Shown: positions 46,181-61,170, numbered from the stretch's first letter. The stretch is 64,000 bases of DNA from Jaltomata sinuosa (GCA_003996215.1 QJPP01000446.1:1-64000), one strand, 5' to 3'. Notes: a model not told the origin generated them from the sequence alone. Translations and numbers: made by a program.

Positions 46181-49100
46181 CTACAGTTCTGATGATTTAG
46201 CTTCATCAATGTTTTCTTTGTCGCTAACAAAAACTAAACGATCGCCATCTCTGATCAACTCTATATCGTCGATCTCAGCTCCATCTTTGCTTACAACTTT
46301 GACCTGAGAGATTCCATATCTACTAGAACCAATTTGAAGTAGCTCTTTAAAACTCTCTGGAAGTAAAACGAGTTTTCCCGCGTTGTCCCCTTTCTCGGGG
46401 CAACACACTGTCACTCGGGGAGCGTAAGTCTTTGTTGTCGTGGCACTTACATTAGACTCGTTTCTAGATAAAAGCACGTCGTGCTCATTGGTCTGCTTTG
46501 CTGACATTATCCCGAATAATGAGTTGTGGAAGTTATTAGTCCTACGCCTGGGACGTGATCGCCCTGATGATCCGTCTAATCCTAGAAATGAGACTCCGTG
46601 GGATGCAGGAAAGATTGTTGGCTCACTTTTGAACCTCCCAAGGAACCGAACCCCTCGTTCCTCGGGGATAGGATCAACGGATCGAGTTCTCATCACTACC
46701 CTGGATTCGAAGAGTTCTTTGATATCTTCATGTCCTTGTTGCTCAGCAAGGTCCCGGGGGGTCCAATTATGCTCGTCTGGTTGGTCAACGTTAGCCCCTC
46801 GATCCAAGAGGTACTTTACTATTTCTATGTTTCCTTCACAAACAGCAACATGGAGTGCTGATGACCCGTTCATCTTGGGAAGCGTGACATCCCCGCCATG
46901 ACGGACAATGTCCTTGAGCAAATTCAAGTTGTTTTGTTCAACAGCAACACAGGCGAAATGTCCCACATCACCAGCTGATAGTTTAGCACCATTGTCAATG
47001 AGTAACCGGATCACTGGCTCGTGCTTCCCCATTATAGCCTCCCACAATGGCACATTGCCTTCTGAATCTGCGTATACAAAGAGAGTTCCGGGGCAAATCA
47101 GTAGACATTGTGAAAAAACACGGATTTAACGTTTGGACAAAAACAAATTGTGGCAACAACAGTTTGAAAATAGAACTGGAGCATACCTCTACTGTTGGGA
47201 TCAGCCCCGAAATCAAGCAGAAGAACCACACAGTTCTCAATGCCTTTAGACGCGGCGATATGCTGATGAGAGAAAACCAATAAGAAAGGGGAAAAAATGA
47301 GAAATGAATGTACATAGAATCCAAGATCGAGTAACAGAAGTTCGTAAGGGTACTATTAACCAGTGCAGATCTTCCATTGTTATCTGCTTCGTTTGGATCA
47401 AGACCGCGCTTCAACAAGTGATGCAACAATAAGTCATCACCTCTAAGTGTTGCAAAGCAAAGGGTGAGAGGCAAGTCCATTCTACCGCGAGCTAGCATGT
47501 GCTCGGTCTCCAGTAGAACTCCCTCCATTATTGGATTCTTCATTTCCTTCAAGTGCTGCTCAGAGAAAAGAGAAAAACATAACAGTTATATATTTTAGTC
47601 GAATCATGCTATTATTCGTGATCATCAAAATCAGAAATATTAAGAGGCATTCATACCTGAAGGAGATTATTCATGATTATGGTCCCGTCCCCAACATTGG
47701 CCTGGACGATATTCAGAAATGTGGTACGATTCATACGTAGTAGCTGGCAGAGTCTCTTTGTTCGTACTGTAAATAGTTGAGGCCTATAACAAAGAACCCC
47801 GATTTCACCACAAAGATCACCAGTCCTGACCTCCCCAACAACCTGAAATATCCATTTTGGTATCAGCTCACCACTTGTGGTTTCGGAAAAGATTTATATG
47901 TGCTTCATCAAAAAGAATCGAGTGAACGTATTGAAAATATGAAGGTTTTTGTGCATGTTAGATGAAACTTGCCTGTTCAACTCCGTTTTTAAGCACCACT
48001 AGATCCTGTCGGATAGATTCAACATTAATTAGACTTGTACTATCAAGTAAAATACCACGATACATGAAAATTTCCGCATTCAAATAACAAAAAGAGGCTG
48101 ATAATTACCACAGCTCCTGTTACAAGAATATAGAAGTCGGTTGGTGCTTCGTTCTGCAAAATGACATCCTCTTTGGGAGGAAAGTACTCTGCCTTCATCT
48201 CGGAGACCTTGAATCACGGAGAAAATGTCAAATGTAAAAGAAAACGTGCTAAAAAGATTTAGGACAGCGATAAATTATCTGATTCCTATAGTACCAGCTG
48301 GAAGAGTAGATCGTTTGACACTCCGCGAAACAAGTAAACCTTATCTACTAAAGAGTAGAAAAGAAAATGTGAAACGCTTGAACGGATGGCTTTAGGAAGA
48401 GACTCGAGTGTCTCTTGCTGCTGCAGCCCTTCCGAGTCTGTTCTGAACTTCAAGCACAAGTGTGCAAGCATCTGATCTTGGAGGCGAGCGGGCAATTGGT
48501 TCCTCTGTGCAAAGCTTGAAGCAGCTTGAATTGTGTCTCTCTGTAGCAGCAATTCAACAGATGCATTTTAGAACCTAAAATAAAATTATAGAATTACTGA
48601 TAAAACAAATCAAGCGATAAGACAATTTACTCACAAATTTTCTAGTCCTACTCGTCCCGTGCACAACCAAGTTAGTCATATTTCCTATTAAATATGCTGT
48701 CAATCCCAAGTTAAAGAGCATGTAGAAAATATCAAAGATCATTTCCCGCGTATTCTCTGGATGCAGATCACCATAACCGACTGTAGTAAGAGTAGTTATC
48801 GACCAATAAATAGAAGTGATATAACGAATCCACAAGCTCTGATTAAGGAAGTCATCCATAGAGGCTCCAATCCATGTCTTGTTTGGATTGGGATAATGAG
48901 CCGCGATCAGATAATAAAAGCATGCGGCACAATGAACAGCAAAAAGAGTGACCTATAGATAAGAAGAAAAAAAAAAACAATACATAGATTAGAACAACAT
49001 CGATCAACGCTTAAACAAAGAAGCGTGAAATGTACTTACACAAACAAGCTTTGCACATCGAACCCAAAAGTAATTGAAGTTCCTATCTTTCTCCAATCTA

Positions 49101-52100
49101 TTTCAAAGAAATAAACACAAGGTTGTTATTCACTAAGCTTCGAGGGAAAGGATATGAGTTTATACAGTCAGACCTCTCTATAACAGTCATCACCTATAAC
49201 AACATTTCAGTATAACGACTTTTACGTATATGTTCTCTATAGTAGCATTTCGCTATAGCAGACAAAAAAATATCAGGACAAACAACACTGTTATAGAGAG
49301 GTTTGACTGTAGTAGCATTCATCATTAGAAGGCCAAGTAGTTTACCTGGCAAACAATGCACTAACTCTTCGTAGACGCCACAAACGAAGCATATTGAATA
49401 ATCCATACTGACGTAAAGGTTTTGGGGAAATCTTCACAGCAAGTTCTGAAGGGATTGTTGATATGACATCGAATAAGAACCAAGTACTCGTGTACTTCCA
49501 AGCGATCTTTTTGTGATCATCAACAAGTAGATAAGTGGTTCTGTCCAAGTAAGCTACAAAGAAGGTAAGAATGATATCAATCGCGAAGAATCCATTGACA
49601 ACGTTGTCAGTCTTGGCGAGCGGTCCTGTTGGTTTTCCAAGAAAGCCAAACTCGAACGGGGACACCCAAGCAGTGTAGACAACCAGTACAACTAGAAAAG
49701 TCTCCCATAACCTGCAAACATTACATTAACCTGAGCTGATTTTAGCAAAAATCCATGTTCATTTCTATGGGTCAGACATCTAATTAAACGACGAGTGGGA
49801 CTAATTACCAATCAAAATCTCGAAAGAGAAAAGAACTATGACTCGTGAATTAAGTGCGACATGTTGAACTTGTTAGCACATTTCTAATATGCTTGTCTAC
49901 AAGAAAATGAAGACAAAATCATCTCCACCTTCTAAATAAGTGAAGTTAATCTAGCTGCTAAGTCCATTAAATTTCTTGAAGAAACTATGTGAGATGAGAA
50001 ATTAACAACATTGGTTACAAATTTAGATATAGGATTGTTCTTATTAAGCAATGCAAAACTGTAGCAAGGACAGCCCAGTGCACGAAGCATCCCGTGTTCA
50101 TGTAGGATTCAGGAAGGGTCGCATCAGTGGCTGATTCCACCATTCGAACCCGTGACCCATAGGTCATATGGAGACACAACTTTACCGTTGTTCCAAGGCT
50201 CCCCTTATGGCAAACTAAAACAATGTTGCCAAAAGATTTGGTTGTCTTAGAAGTTATATGCTGCGGCTAGAAACACGTGTTAGATTTTTTTGATTACTCT
50301 GTTAAATCCTAGAAAAAAAAATTAATTCTCCAAGATATGCCCTCTCTGTACTTCAAAAATGTTATTGCATCCGTGTTGGATCCTACAAAACAAAGGGTCC
50401 ATTTCTTAAGGATCCAACACGCACCGGTTGACACTTTTGAGGAGTCCGAGCAATATTGGAAATAAAACAAAGGGCTCATTCCAACAGAGTCAACAAACTT
50501 AAAAGTGAAATTTGCCAATTTTTTATTAGTTTTGTCAGAGAATGCCGTTTTCGATAAAATAGTTGAGATACGCGTAAGTTGGTTAAATACAATAAAAGAT
50601 AAAAGGGGATAAAGAAAAAGGGTTTTAGTTGGTGTCAAAAGAGGCAACTGGAGTAGCAGTAGAAAAGACAAAAGGTACACCAGTGGAAAAGATGATTTTT
50701 GTTTATGCTGCAGAAAAGACAAATCAAAGAATGATATTTTGTCCCCCACCCACCAAGAAAAGAAAATAACAACCCAACAACCTAACATCACTGTAATTTT
50801 ATAAAAGTGGGGTTCGAAGATGACGTAGAAAAACTATTTCTGGTAGACCCAAAGAAAAGAACAACCAACAACATAACATCCACTGTAATTTTATAAGTAG
50901 GAATTCGAAGAAGATGTAGAAAAGTTGTTTCTGATAAACCCAAAGAAAAGAACAACCCCAACTTTAGATAGATATTACTTTTCTTCAAATATCATCTTTT
51001 TTATGTTCAAACGCCTACTAATATTCCTTGACATTTTGTCATTTTACATTCATATATCTATGTACTCTGTCAAAATTGTTGGAGGTAGAAAATACTCATA
51101 CAGATAGTCAACGTATGCTCAAGATGACCAATTTATCACTGTCTTAGGTAGTCAATCAACTTGTGCTACTAAAATTTCTCTGTTTTACCACCGTCACTAA
51201 TTTTAAAAAAAACTAGTAATTTCATTTATTTATTTTACTAGAAAATTCCTAGAAGCAAGGAGTAACACAAGGAGAAAATAAAGCATTGGACAAGATCTAG
51301 AGACACATGTTTCATGTTTACTCAAAGATTCTATCTTTTTCTCCAACAAAAAGTCAAAAGAAAATAGTGAAAAGAAATTTTCAAAGATTAGTCAAATCAA
51401 ATCTCATTATTGGAAAATATTTTCATAATTTTGAACCTTTAAAAGTAAATCCTATTCACAAAATCATGAATAATCCATAGATCAAATTTGTGTTTTTTTT
51501 TTGGTCTTGGAAATTAAAAAAAAAGCATAGTCTTTGATTGATAAAAAATTCCATAGAGGTTATTTTCATCAACCCCCTAAACAAGAAAATTAACAAAGAT
51601 GATTGAACAAAGACTTCAAAAATTTAATAATGCACAAGGTGTACTATATTGTTAAAAAAAAGAAAAAGAGAAAAAAACATTGTGGTGGAGCATACTAGAA
51701 GATCCTATACACTTTTTAAAATTAGAGAGATTAAGGTTCGAATTTCAGTAATGTCACGCTGGTTGACACCGTTGTTACTAAAAGATGTATACTTTTCAAG
51801 CTTCTTCTTCTTTTTTATAAAAAGGTGTCAGCTTGCGTATAGCTTTTACTAATTTCATCATTATAGGTAAGAATTGTCTATTATTTTGTCTTTTCTGTAA
51901 TTTAAATTTAGTTTATAGATCTTAGTCGTCATGTAAGGCCCACTAAAGGGTCGGAATTTCATATCTTGAATTTCTTCATTCCCAAAACTCGAACCATTAC
52001 ACTAAATCCCAAATTGTTTAGAATCCACTATATCAACCATATATTTTCATTTATTGCTTTAAGTAATATTCATCAATCTTTAATATTCATACAAAAAGAA

Positions 52101-53270
52101 GATATATACACCCATAGACATAGAAACAGAATAAAGTGGAGAAATGTCCACCAGAAAACACTTCCCCTTTTAATGGCTTTACGCAGCACGAATCTGAATT
52201 AGTCGAGTCAAAAAATTCCGAATACCAAATAATTTAAACTAAAAAAAATGATAGCAGAAAAAACAACAGCGAAGATTCCTCCTTTAATATCTTTATGTGA
52301 CACGAATTTGGATTAATCGATAAAAAAAAACTCTAAAAATGACTAAACTGAACAAAAAACGTTAGAAGAAGAATAGAGAAGTTTGCCCTTTAACGATCTT
52401 ATACAGCACGAATCTAAATTAGCCGAGTGCAAAAAATGATTTAAACCAAAAAAGAATGATAAAAAAAAGAAGAACATAGAAGCTTCCTCCTTTAACGGCT
52501 TTATACGATACGAATTTAAATTAGTCGAGTTAAAAAAAAATAGAAGAAGAAGAATGGAGAAGTTTCCCTTATCCTCCTTATGTAGCACGAATATGAATTA
52601 GCCGAGTCAGAATGATAAAAGAAGAAGAATAGAAAAGCTTCCCCGGGCCTTTCACCATCTTATACGATACGAATCTGAATTAGTCGAGCCAGTAATTTCT
52701 GAATACCAAATGATTAAACATAAACTAAAAAGAAGAAGAATGGAGAAGTTTGTCCCTTATCCACCTTATGCAGCACGAATCTAAATTAATCGAGTCAGAA
52801 TGATGAAAGAAGAAAAAGAATAGAAAAGCTTGCCCCCTTCACCATCTTATACGGTACGAATCTGAATTAGCCGACTCAAAATGATAGAAGAAGAGAGAAG
52901 CTTGCTCCTTTCACCATCTTATATGATACGAATCTGAATTAGCCGACTCAAAAGGATAGAACATAAAAGAACAGTCTTGCAACATACGAATCTGAATTAG
53001 TTGAGCCAGTAAATTATTCCGAATACGAAAATGATTAAACACAAACTATAATAAAAAAGAAGAAGAATTAATAAAGAACCTGTATTGTCGATCATAAGGT
53101 GAAACAATAAATCTTTTAAGCTTGACTCTTCTATTACTTCTAGCACCAAGTGATGGTAGAATCCCAGTAGAAAGACTATAATGGCTACTTTCTCTTGACA
53201 ATTGTTCTATTTCTTGTGCTGCACCACACATTGAAACTCCCAATACTCCAAGTCCTCTATTATCTCCCAT
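46181..53270 (-). CDS. AKT1: AKT1-type inward-rectifying Shaker K+ channel, 884 aa
   Basis: Eleven exons (minus): 53270-53080, 49711-49346, 49097-49040, 48952-48635, 48540-48295, 48207-48109, 48005-47973, 47842-47657, 47555-47361, 47262-47187, 47067-46181. Phases close over 885 codons. Intron 7 has a GC donor. The N-terminus (EIEQLSRESSHYSLSTGILP) is typical of AKT1. S1-S6 run from about 64 to 290, with an Arg-rich S4 (RLWRLRRV) and the selectivity filter TVGYGD (262-267). Then follow a C-linker/cyclic-nucleotide-binding domain (about 370-495), ankyrin repeats (about 525-680) and a C-terminal KHA domain (about 800-875). AKT1 mediates K+ uptake at the root plasma membrane and is activated by the CIPK23/CBL1-9 kinase system and tuned by KC1 subunits in Arabidopsis. 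Solanaceae orthologues are LKT1/SKT1. Introns 1 and 2 contain repeats; the coding sequence shows no damage. Confidence 0.95.
49164..49313. mobile_element. MITE in intron 2 of AKT1
   Basis: The left end ACAGTCAGACCTCTCTATAA and the right end TTATAGAGAGGTTTGACTGT are inverted repeats. The inside has the 'tataacaacatttc / ctatagtagcatttcgctata' pattern. The 150-bp element fills much of the 249-bp intron. Confidence 0.85.
50065..50212 (-). mobile_element. tRNA-type SINE in intron 1 of AKT1
   Basis: Minus-strand copy: GGACAGCCCAGTGCACGAAG, GCATCCCGTGTTCATG, GAACCCGTGACCCATAGGTC and a head ending TTCCAAGGCTCCCC. The body is diverged. Confidence 0.65.
50333..50457. mobile_element. TATGTTGCTC-family MITE in intron 1 of AKT1
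   Basis: It has the family body (GTTGGATCCTACAAAAC, AAGGATCCAACACGCACC) and the right end GAGTCCGAGCAATAT; the left end is diverged (CTCTCTGTACTTC). Confidence 0.6.
52185..53000 (+). repeat. Degenerate minisatellite in intron 1 of AKT1
   Basis: 'cacgaatctgaattagtcga' recurs about ten times (near 52188, 52305, 52408, 52507, 52588, 52675, 52777, 52857, 52930, 52986), with 'cctttcaccatcttatac' and purine-rich 'aaaagaagaagaatag' spacers. Spacing varies between about 55 and 120 bp. Confidence 0.78.
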
Positions 53271-53312
53271 AGCTACCTACAATTCTTTGTTTTAATTTTC
53301 AAGAAACTTTTC

Positions 53313-53335
53313 TTTGTGTGTGTGTGTATATATAT
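53313..53335. repeat. (TG)n(TA)n microsatellite upstream of AKT1
   Basis: Alternating GT repeated six times followed by TA repeats, about 45 bp before the AKT1 start codon, likely in its 5' UTR. Confidence 0.7.
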
Positions 53336-53548
53336 AGAAAGAGATTTTGGAGATTTTTATAGAAAAATAATCATAGGGATTAGGGGGGTGTATAAAAAAG
53401 GGAAGTTATTTATAGAGAAAAAAAGGTCACTTTATCTAGGAGACACCTACCATGTAGTCTCTCGTGAATGTTAAACACATGTTGGTGGTGATGTTTATGT
53501 ATTTATTTTGACTTATGTGAGAAACTAAGGAAAAAAAGAGGAACTTTT

Positions 53549-54074
53549 ATACTCACCTTTCCGTTCCTAAATATTTGTCACGTTTTTTATTTGCACGCTC
53601 CTTAAAAAAATATTACTTCATTCATTTCAAAAAGAATGACCTACTTTTCTTTTTAGTTCATTCAAAAAGAATGACTCTTTCCTTTTTTGGCAACACTTTA
53701 ATTCCAATTTTTCACGTGATATGTTTAAGACTACATGATTAAAGGACATTTTGGTACATTTGACATAACTTTAATTTAAGACCACAAAATTCAAAAGTCT
53801 TTCTTTATTTTCTTAAACTCCGTGTCAAGTCAAAATAGGTCATTCTTTTTTAAACACAGGGACTGAGGGAGTAACTAGAGAGTTATTTGACTAATTATCT
53901 TTATTGATTACTCTTCTCTTTAATATTTTCTCTTTTTTGTATTATATTAATATCTCTCCATAACTATGATTAAGAGTAAAGGTAAAAATAAATAATTAAT
54001 TATGTTTTAATTTTCTAAAATGACAAGTATTATAAAATATTTATTTTCGGTAAGGATGACAAGTATTTAGGAGC
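53549..54074. mobile_element. Stowaway-like MITE with a second one nested inside
   Basis: The outer ends TACTCACCTTTCCGTTCCT and GGAGCGGAGGGAGTA form an inverted pair. The inner pair ATTACTTCATTCATTTCAAA (53611) and ACTGAGGGAGTAA (53873) encloses a body matching the MITE at 25067 (ACATTTTGGTACATTTGACA, AAGACCACAAAATTC). Confidence 0.65.
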
Positions 54075-54960
54075 GGAGGGAGTAAAGTTTCTGTTTGTCA
54101 CTTTACTGGGCCCAATTAAATTTGGCTTCGCTCATTGCAGTGTTCATTTATGGGGACGAGCTCCCAACATGACTTTTTCATTTTCAGATGCTCGAATCTG
54201 AGACTTCTAGTTGATTGTGGAGATCGTGGTGGAGGTAGAAGTCTGATTACGGATTCAGGTGTACCCAATAATTTTTGCTCAAATAGTGTATTTGCGTTGA
54301 GAAATTCATTAAATATGCACACATATTGAATCTAAAACTCAGTTATTAACACTTGAAGTAGTCATTTTAAAAATTCAGAACCCATAAAATTTAAATTCTG
54401 ACTTTACCTCTGGGTGAAAAAATCGAGAACCATCCCAACACAACTCATATTGATACGTTTTTGTCTTTTATTTGTTTGTGCACACGTATGACAAATATAA
54501 ACATATAATCAAGTCTGTTTGTTTTAATTTATATGATAAATTTTTATCAGGAATTTAATAAAGAGCGAGGGATATTGAAATTTATAATTTAACACAAGTC
54601 AATGAAATTTATGTGATTATAAATCAACTTATTAAGATAAAATAAAAAAGTAAAATTAAAATTATTATTAAATATAAAATATATTATATTTTTAAATTAA
54701 AAAAATAACACATAAATTAAGACAAAAAATAATAATAATAAAACATGTAAGGTGTGTGATTATAAGCGTGAATCAAGGATATATATAGTGTTTTATTTAC
54801 GAATTCATTCGAATTCAATAATTTTGATTAAATTCATACCTTATAAAACATGTTGTTGTTTGACTGATGTAAGAAAAAGGAAAAGGAGAGGAACTTTTAC
54901 AGGTTTTCTGTTGTCACTTTTTTGCCCCTAAAGTTTGTGCAAACACATGGCAATTATACA

Positions 54961-55216
54961 TACTTCCTCCGTTCCTTTTTAGTTGGCATGTTAAGACTTT
55001 ACACATTCATTAAAAAAATTAATTAAAAGTGTAATTTGACTCATATACTCCTTCTTAGTCTTTGTCTATTTATGTGTCTCTTAATTTTAGAATAATTAAT
55101 GCTAAGGGCAAAGTTGGAAGAAAGTACTTAATTCTCTCTTGATTCTTTAAATTGACAAGTATTTTGTAACAACTATTTTTAGTATACATGACAACTAAAA
55201 AGGAACAGAGGGAGTA
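54961..55216. mobile_element. Stowaway-like MITE
   Basis: TACTTCCTCCGTTCCTTTTT and AAAAAGGAACAGAGGGAGTA are near-perfect inverted ends with TA borders; 256 bp. Confidence 0.82.
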
Positions 55217-55299
55217 TTAGTATATTTTTTCACTCATGAAAAGTGAAAAGATAAAAGTGTCGGCTAATCGGTCACGAAGTACATATTATTCTTGTCTTA

Positions 55300-55550
55300 T
55301 ACTCCCTCCGTTCCTTTTTAGTTGTCATGTTGAGCTTTTCGAGAGTCAATTTGACTAATTTTTAAAGCTCAATTAGATTAGATTAACTTAATATTTTAAA
55401 ACTAAAATTTAGATATTCAAAAACTATACGAAAAATACTATAAGTTGTAATTTTTCTCATATCAATATGATGAAAAAATACATGTTAAAATATTGGTCAA
55501 ACTTCATATTATTTAACTCTCAAAATAGAAATCATGTCAACTAAAAAAGA
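55300..55550. mobile_element. Stowaway-like MITE, right end lost
   Basis: The left end TACTCCCTCCGTTCCTTTTT is intact; the right side retains only ATGTCAACTAAAAAAGA. Confidence 0.6.
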
Positions 55551-56579
55551 TTTTAACCCAAACAAGTTATCCAAAACTTGGCAACCAAACAAGAAACCAA
55601 AATTTATCCCTGGACTATTTATTTTATTCCAGGACTATTTGTTCGTATCCCTCACACCAAACGACCCCTTAAGGTATTGTCTGTTTTAAACTTAGACTTG
55701 CACACATTTGTTCGTTAGATTTTAACCCAAAAAATGTCATTTATTTTTTATGAGGTCTCTAACTTTCTTCTCTCGTTTCAATGTGGGATTCACCTAAAGT
55801 ATAATGTGTACTCCTTCAAATGTTTGCCCTCTGTCATGGACAACGTCACACATTCAGGAGCAAATTCAAAATTTAGAGTTTATAGATTTCTAGAACAATC
55901 TCAAATTAATATTTATAACAGTAATTGATTTAATAATCAAATATTTATAAATTTAATAAATTTTTGAATATACGTACACAAATATAATCTAAATAAAAGT
56001 TAATAAATTCTTGTGAACCCGTATACAAATTTCTAGATCCATCTCTATTAACTTGTCACCTTTTTTTTGCCCTTTGTTTTGTGGCAAATATATAATCTTC
56101 TTGTCTTTTCCTTTAAAGATTCGAACTACATTATACCCTCTCTTTTTTCCTTCTAATTAAGGTGACTTTGTTGGGCATAATATACAAGTTGAAACAATAT
56201 TTGTGGTACAAAATGTGTGTGCCTTATCATAAGAAGTAAAATTAAAGTGGAACAAAATATTTTTTTTGGTAAAAGATTGAATATGATTCGAGTAGTATTA
56301 AAGTTTAATTTATGGAGTCTAGTCTAGTCCATTTGTTAGTACCAAATTGTTTCATATTTTTGTGGTGTTTGTACTTGTAGATAAAGTTTGTCGAAGTTTT
56401 ATTACTTCTTTCGTCTCAATTTATGTGAAGAATATTATAGATACAGATTAAAATATTTAATTTTTTGTGTAAATATATTCCATCGATTACGTTTATTGGA
56501 GCTGATTTTTATGAATAGAAGCGAGCCATTATTCTTATTGCTCATTCGACGAAAATAAAGTCGGATTTATCGAAGCCCA
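55551..56579. other. Intergenic DNA, no feature recognised
   Basis: AT-rich sequence without a coding frame of interest. It is the distal upstream region of AKT1. Confidence 0.35.
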
Positions 56580-58770
<2,191 letters not shown>

Positions 58771-59424
58771 ATCTCGTCAAAGATAGGGAACGATGCAACG
58801 ATAAGATTATTTCATGGTTCTTCTTTTTTTTTTGCCACATTAAAGGAAAAAATAAAATTAATTAATTGTCCCTTTATATAAAAATTATGTAATATCTTGA
58901 CCATTTATAGAATTGTATTACCCTTAAATTAATTTAAAGTAGTAATACAAACTTAACGCAAAACATGGTAGTTAAATAATGTAATGATTAATGGTTCGTT
59001 AAATATGTTAAGTTTCACAAAAATAGGAATAAAAAGAGCACATTTCAAATAACTAAAAATTAAATACATTTAATCAAATATCATAAGAATCGAAAACAAA
59101 GTTTATTACTCCATTTAAGGGGTTGAAAGCTCAAATCTGCTTAAATCATTTTTAAAATGGAAATATATATTACTACATATTGCTAAACAAGAACGAGATG
59201 AATAAAAAATTATTTACACTTGATATATTCACCAACTAATACAATAATAATAATAATAATATATTTTAATAATAATAATAATATATTTTAATATAATTAC
59301 AAAAATAAGATCCAGAAAGAATGGATGTATACAGATTTTAATCTTATTTTTGTAAAGTAGAGAAGTTATTTTAATAGACCCTCCGCTCAAGAAAATTTTA
59401 CCAAATAATGAATGTAAAATATAT
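58771..59424. other. Intergenic DNA with an (AAT)n microsatellite
   Basis: No gene seen. An AATAATAAT microsatellite, interrupted by ATATTTTA, lies at about 59240-59292. Confidence 0.45.
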
Positions 59425-59527
59425 GTCCCGGCCATTGTAGACGTGTGTCGCCCAAGGCATAAGGGGCATGATGACTTGACGTCATCCTCACCTTCCTTCG
59501 GCTTATCACCGACAATCTATTCAGGGT
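59425..59527 (-). pseudogene. Plastid 16S rDNA fragment in nuclear DNA (NUPT)
   Basis: Read on the minus strand, the segment contains GAAGGTGAGGATGACGTCAA, GTCATCATGCCCCTTATGCC and ACAATGGCCGGGAC. This is the conserved region near E. coli positions 1170-1240 of small-subunit rRNA. The wording ATGATGACTTGACGTCATCC fits the plastid gene better than the mitochondrial one. Several substitutions and a lost base show decay. The match stops at both ends, so it is an isolated 103-bp insertion and not a functional rRNA gene. Confidence 0.85.
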
Positions 59528-60142
59528 ATCGCTATCGTGTGGAAAAAAAAACGTAGGACGAAGGGATGTCTTCACTATAATTGTGTAATATTTCATCTAA
59601 CTTTACTTATTAATTATGATAATTAAATTATTTTATCGATATAAATATCAAGTGTGAATAAATTTATACCGAATAATTCTCCTAATCAAGAGTCATGACA
59701 CCGAGTGACAGCCCCAATGGCATAAGGCGACCTTAACAATGTGCCTAGAAAAACAGCCCTTCAAATATTATATATTTATATTTTTTATTTACTATATTTA
59801 TTTTTTAAAAGGTCATTTGGTAGCTGATAGAGTTATACAAATATTAATAATATAAATTAGTTATAAAAAAATTTATATATTTTTTATTTTTATTTTTATT
59901 TGTCATATTTGAATTTGACACGTTTCATAAGAAAATAATGGACATGATTATCTTATCGCATTATTCTTATCAATTGATGTTTAGTATTTAGCCTTGAAAA
60001 ATAATTTGGAGAATAAATAATTATATCAAGGGTAAAATATGAAAAAGAAATGATTGTCTTTTCTTGAGACGTTAAAAGTGACAATTAAAAGTGAATATAT
60101 ATTTTTGAAATAGTAGACAAGTAAAAGTGAACGGTTATATTT

Positions 60143-60349
60143 TACTCCCTCCGTTTCAATTTGTTTAATTTAATTTTTTTTTTAGTCCGTATAAAAAAGA
60201 ATAACTCTTTTCCTTTTTAATATTTCTTTAATTTCAACTTTACACATGACATATCTTTAATTTAAGACTATAAAAAATCAATATTTTTCTTTATTTTCTT
60301 AAACTCATATCAAATCAAAATAGATCAAACAAATTGAAACGAATAAATA
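60143..60349. mobile_element. Stowaway-like MITE
   Basis: TACTCCCTCCGTTTCAATTT and AAATTGAAACGAATAAATA form inverted ends; the body matches the family at 25067 and 53611 (ACATATCTTTAATTTAAGAC). Confidence 0.75.
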
Positions 60350-60634
60350 TTATTTATTTATTCGACCGACCAAAGAAGGGGAAAAAAAGATAATGGGCCC
60401 CACAAAATAGTCAACTTGATCGAGCAGTTAAAAGCCTTAATCTGGCAAATGATAGTTGACTTCTTGGAGATGCACTGCTCCATCCACTCCTTCATTAAAT
60501 TTAGAAATAAATTCACTTGATATATTTGACTTCTAATTTATTTTATTATCTACTAATATTATCTTTTCAAGAAATAATTTTTTTATTATGAGCTCATTAA
60601 TGATAATAGTTTTGTGAAGCCCATGACGAAAAGC

Positions 60635-61170
60635 GTGTCGACAAGGGCGGATCGAAGAAAAGAACTGACAGATATTAGCCTAGTAAACTTTTGAACAATG
60701 GGGTGCATATTATATCATTAGGCGATTCATTCCCCTATCGAATGGAAAAGGAAAAGTGAAGATCTTGATAAGATAAATCACAAGTATACATAATTTTAGT
60801 GTTTTTGGGCTCGATGGAAAGATAGTTAAGAGAAATTTGTGGGATTTGTTGGACCAAAGCAAATAATACGTGTCATGAGCTGGAGTATTTGTGATAATAT
60901 GGTATTGGAACCCAACGCTCCCTCAGTACAGTATGAAGCAAACATCAGCGAGGACTTTGAGTCCCTAAAGGGAGGGTGTATTTACACCTATGTTAAAGGA
61001 CAGACCAACGAGGGCGTATCAAAGAAAAGGACTGACATATTTTTAAATTTAAGCTTCTGAAGAACGGTGCATGCATGTTACACATTGGTATGAGTGAGAA
61101 AAATAAAAGCTTTTACAAGTTCATATATAATAACTTTTTGGGGCTAGATAATAATGTAACTCGAGAAGTA
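60635..61170 (+). repeat. Pair of diverged direct repeats
   Basis: The block at 60642-60840 ('aagggcggatcgaagaaaag', 'aactgacagatatt') resembles the block at 61010-61190 ('gagggcgtatcaaagaaaag', 'gactgacatattt', then 'gggctagataataatg' against 'gggctcgatggaaag'). The unit is about 200 bp. It may be a fragment of an unrecognised transposon; no coding frame is convincing. Confidence 0.45.

Noticed and set aside
59425..59527. Functional rRNA gene or bacterial contamination
   Set aside because: Only 103 bp with substitutions, embedded in plant-type AT-rich DNA.
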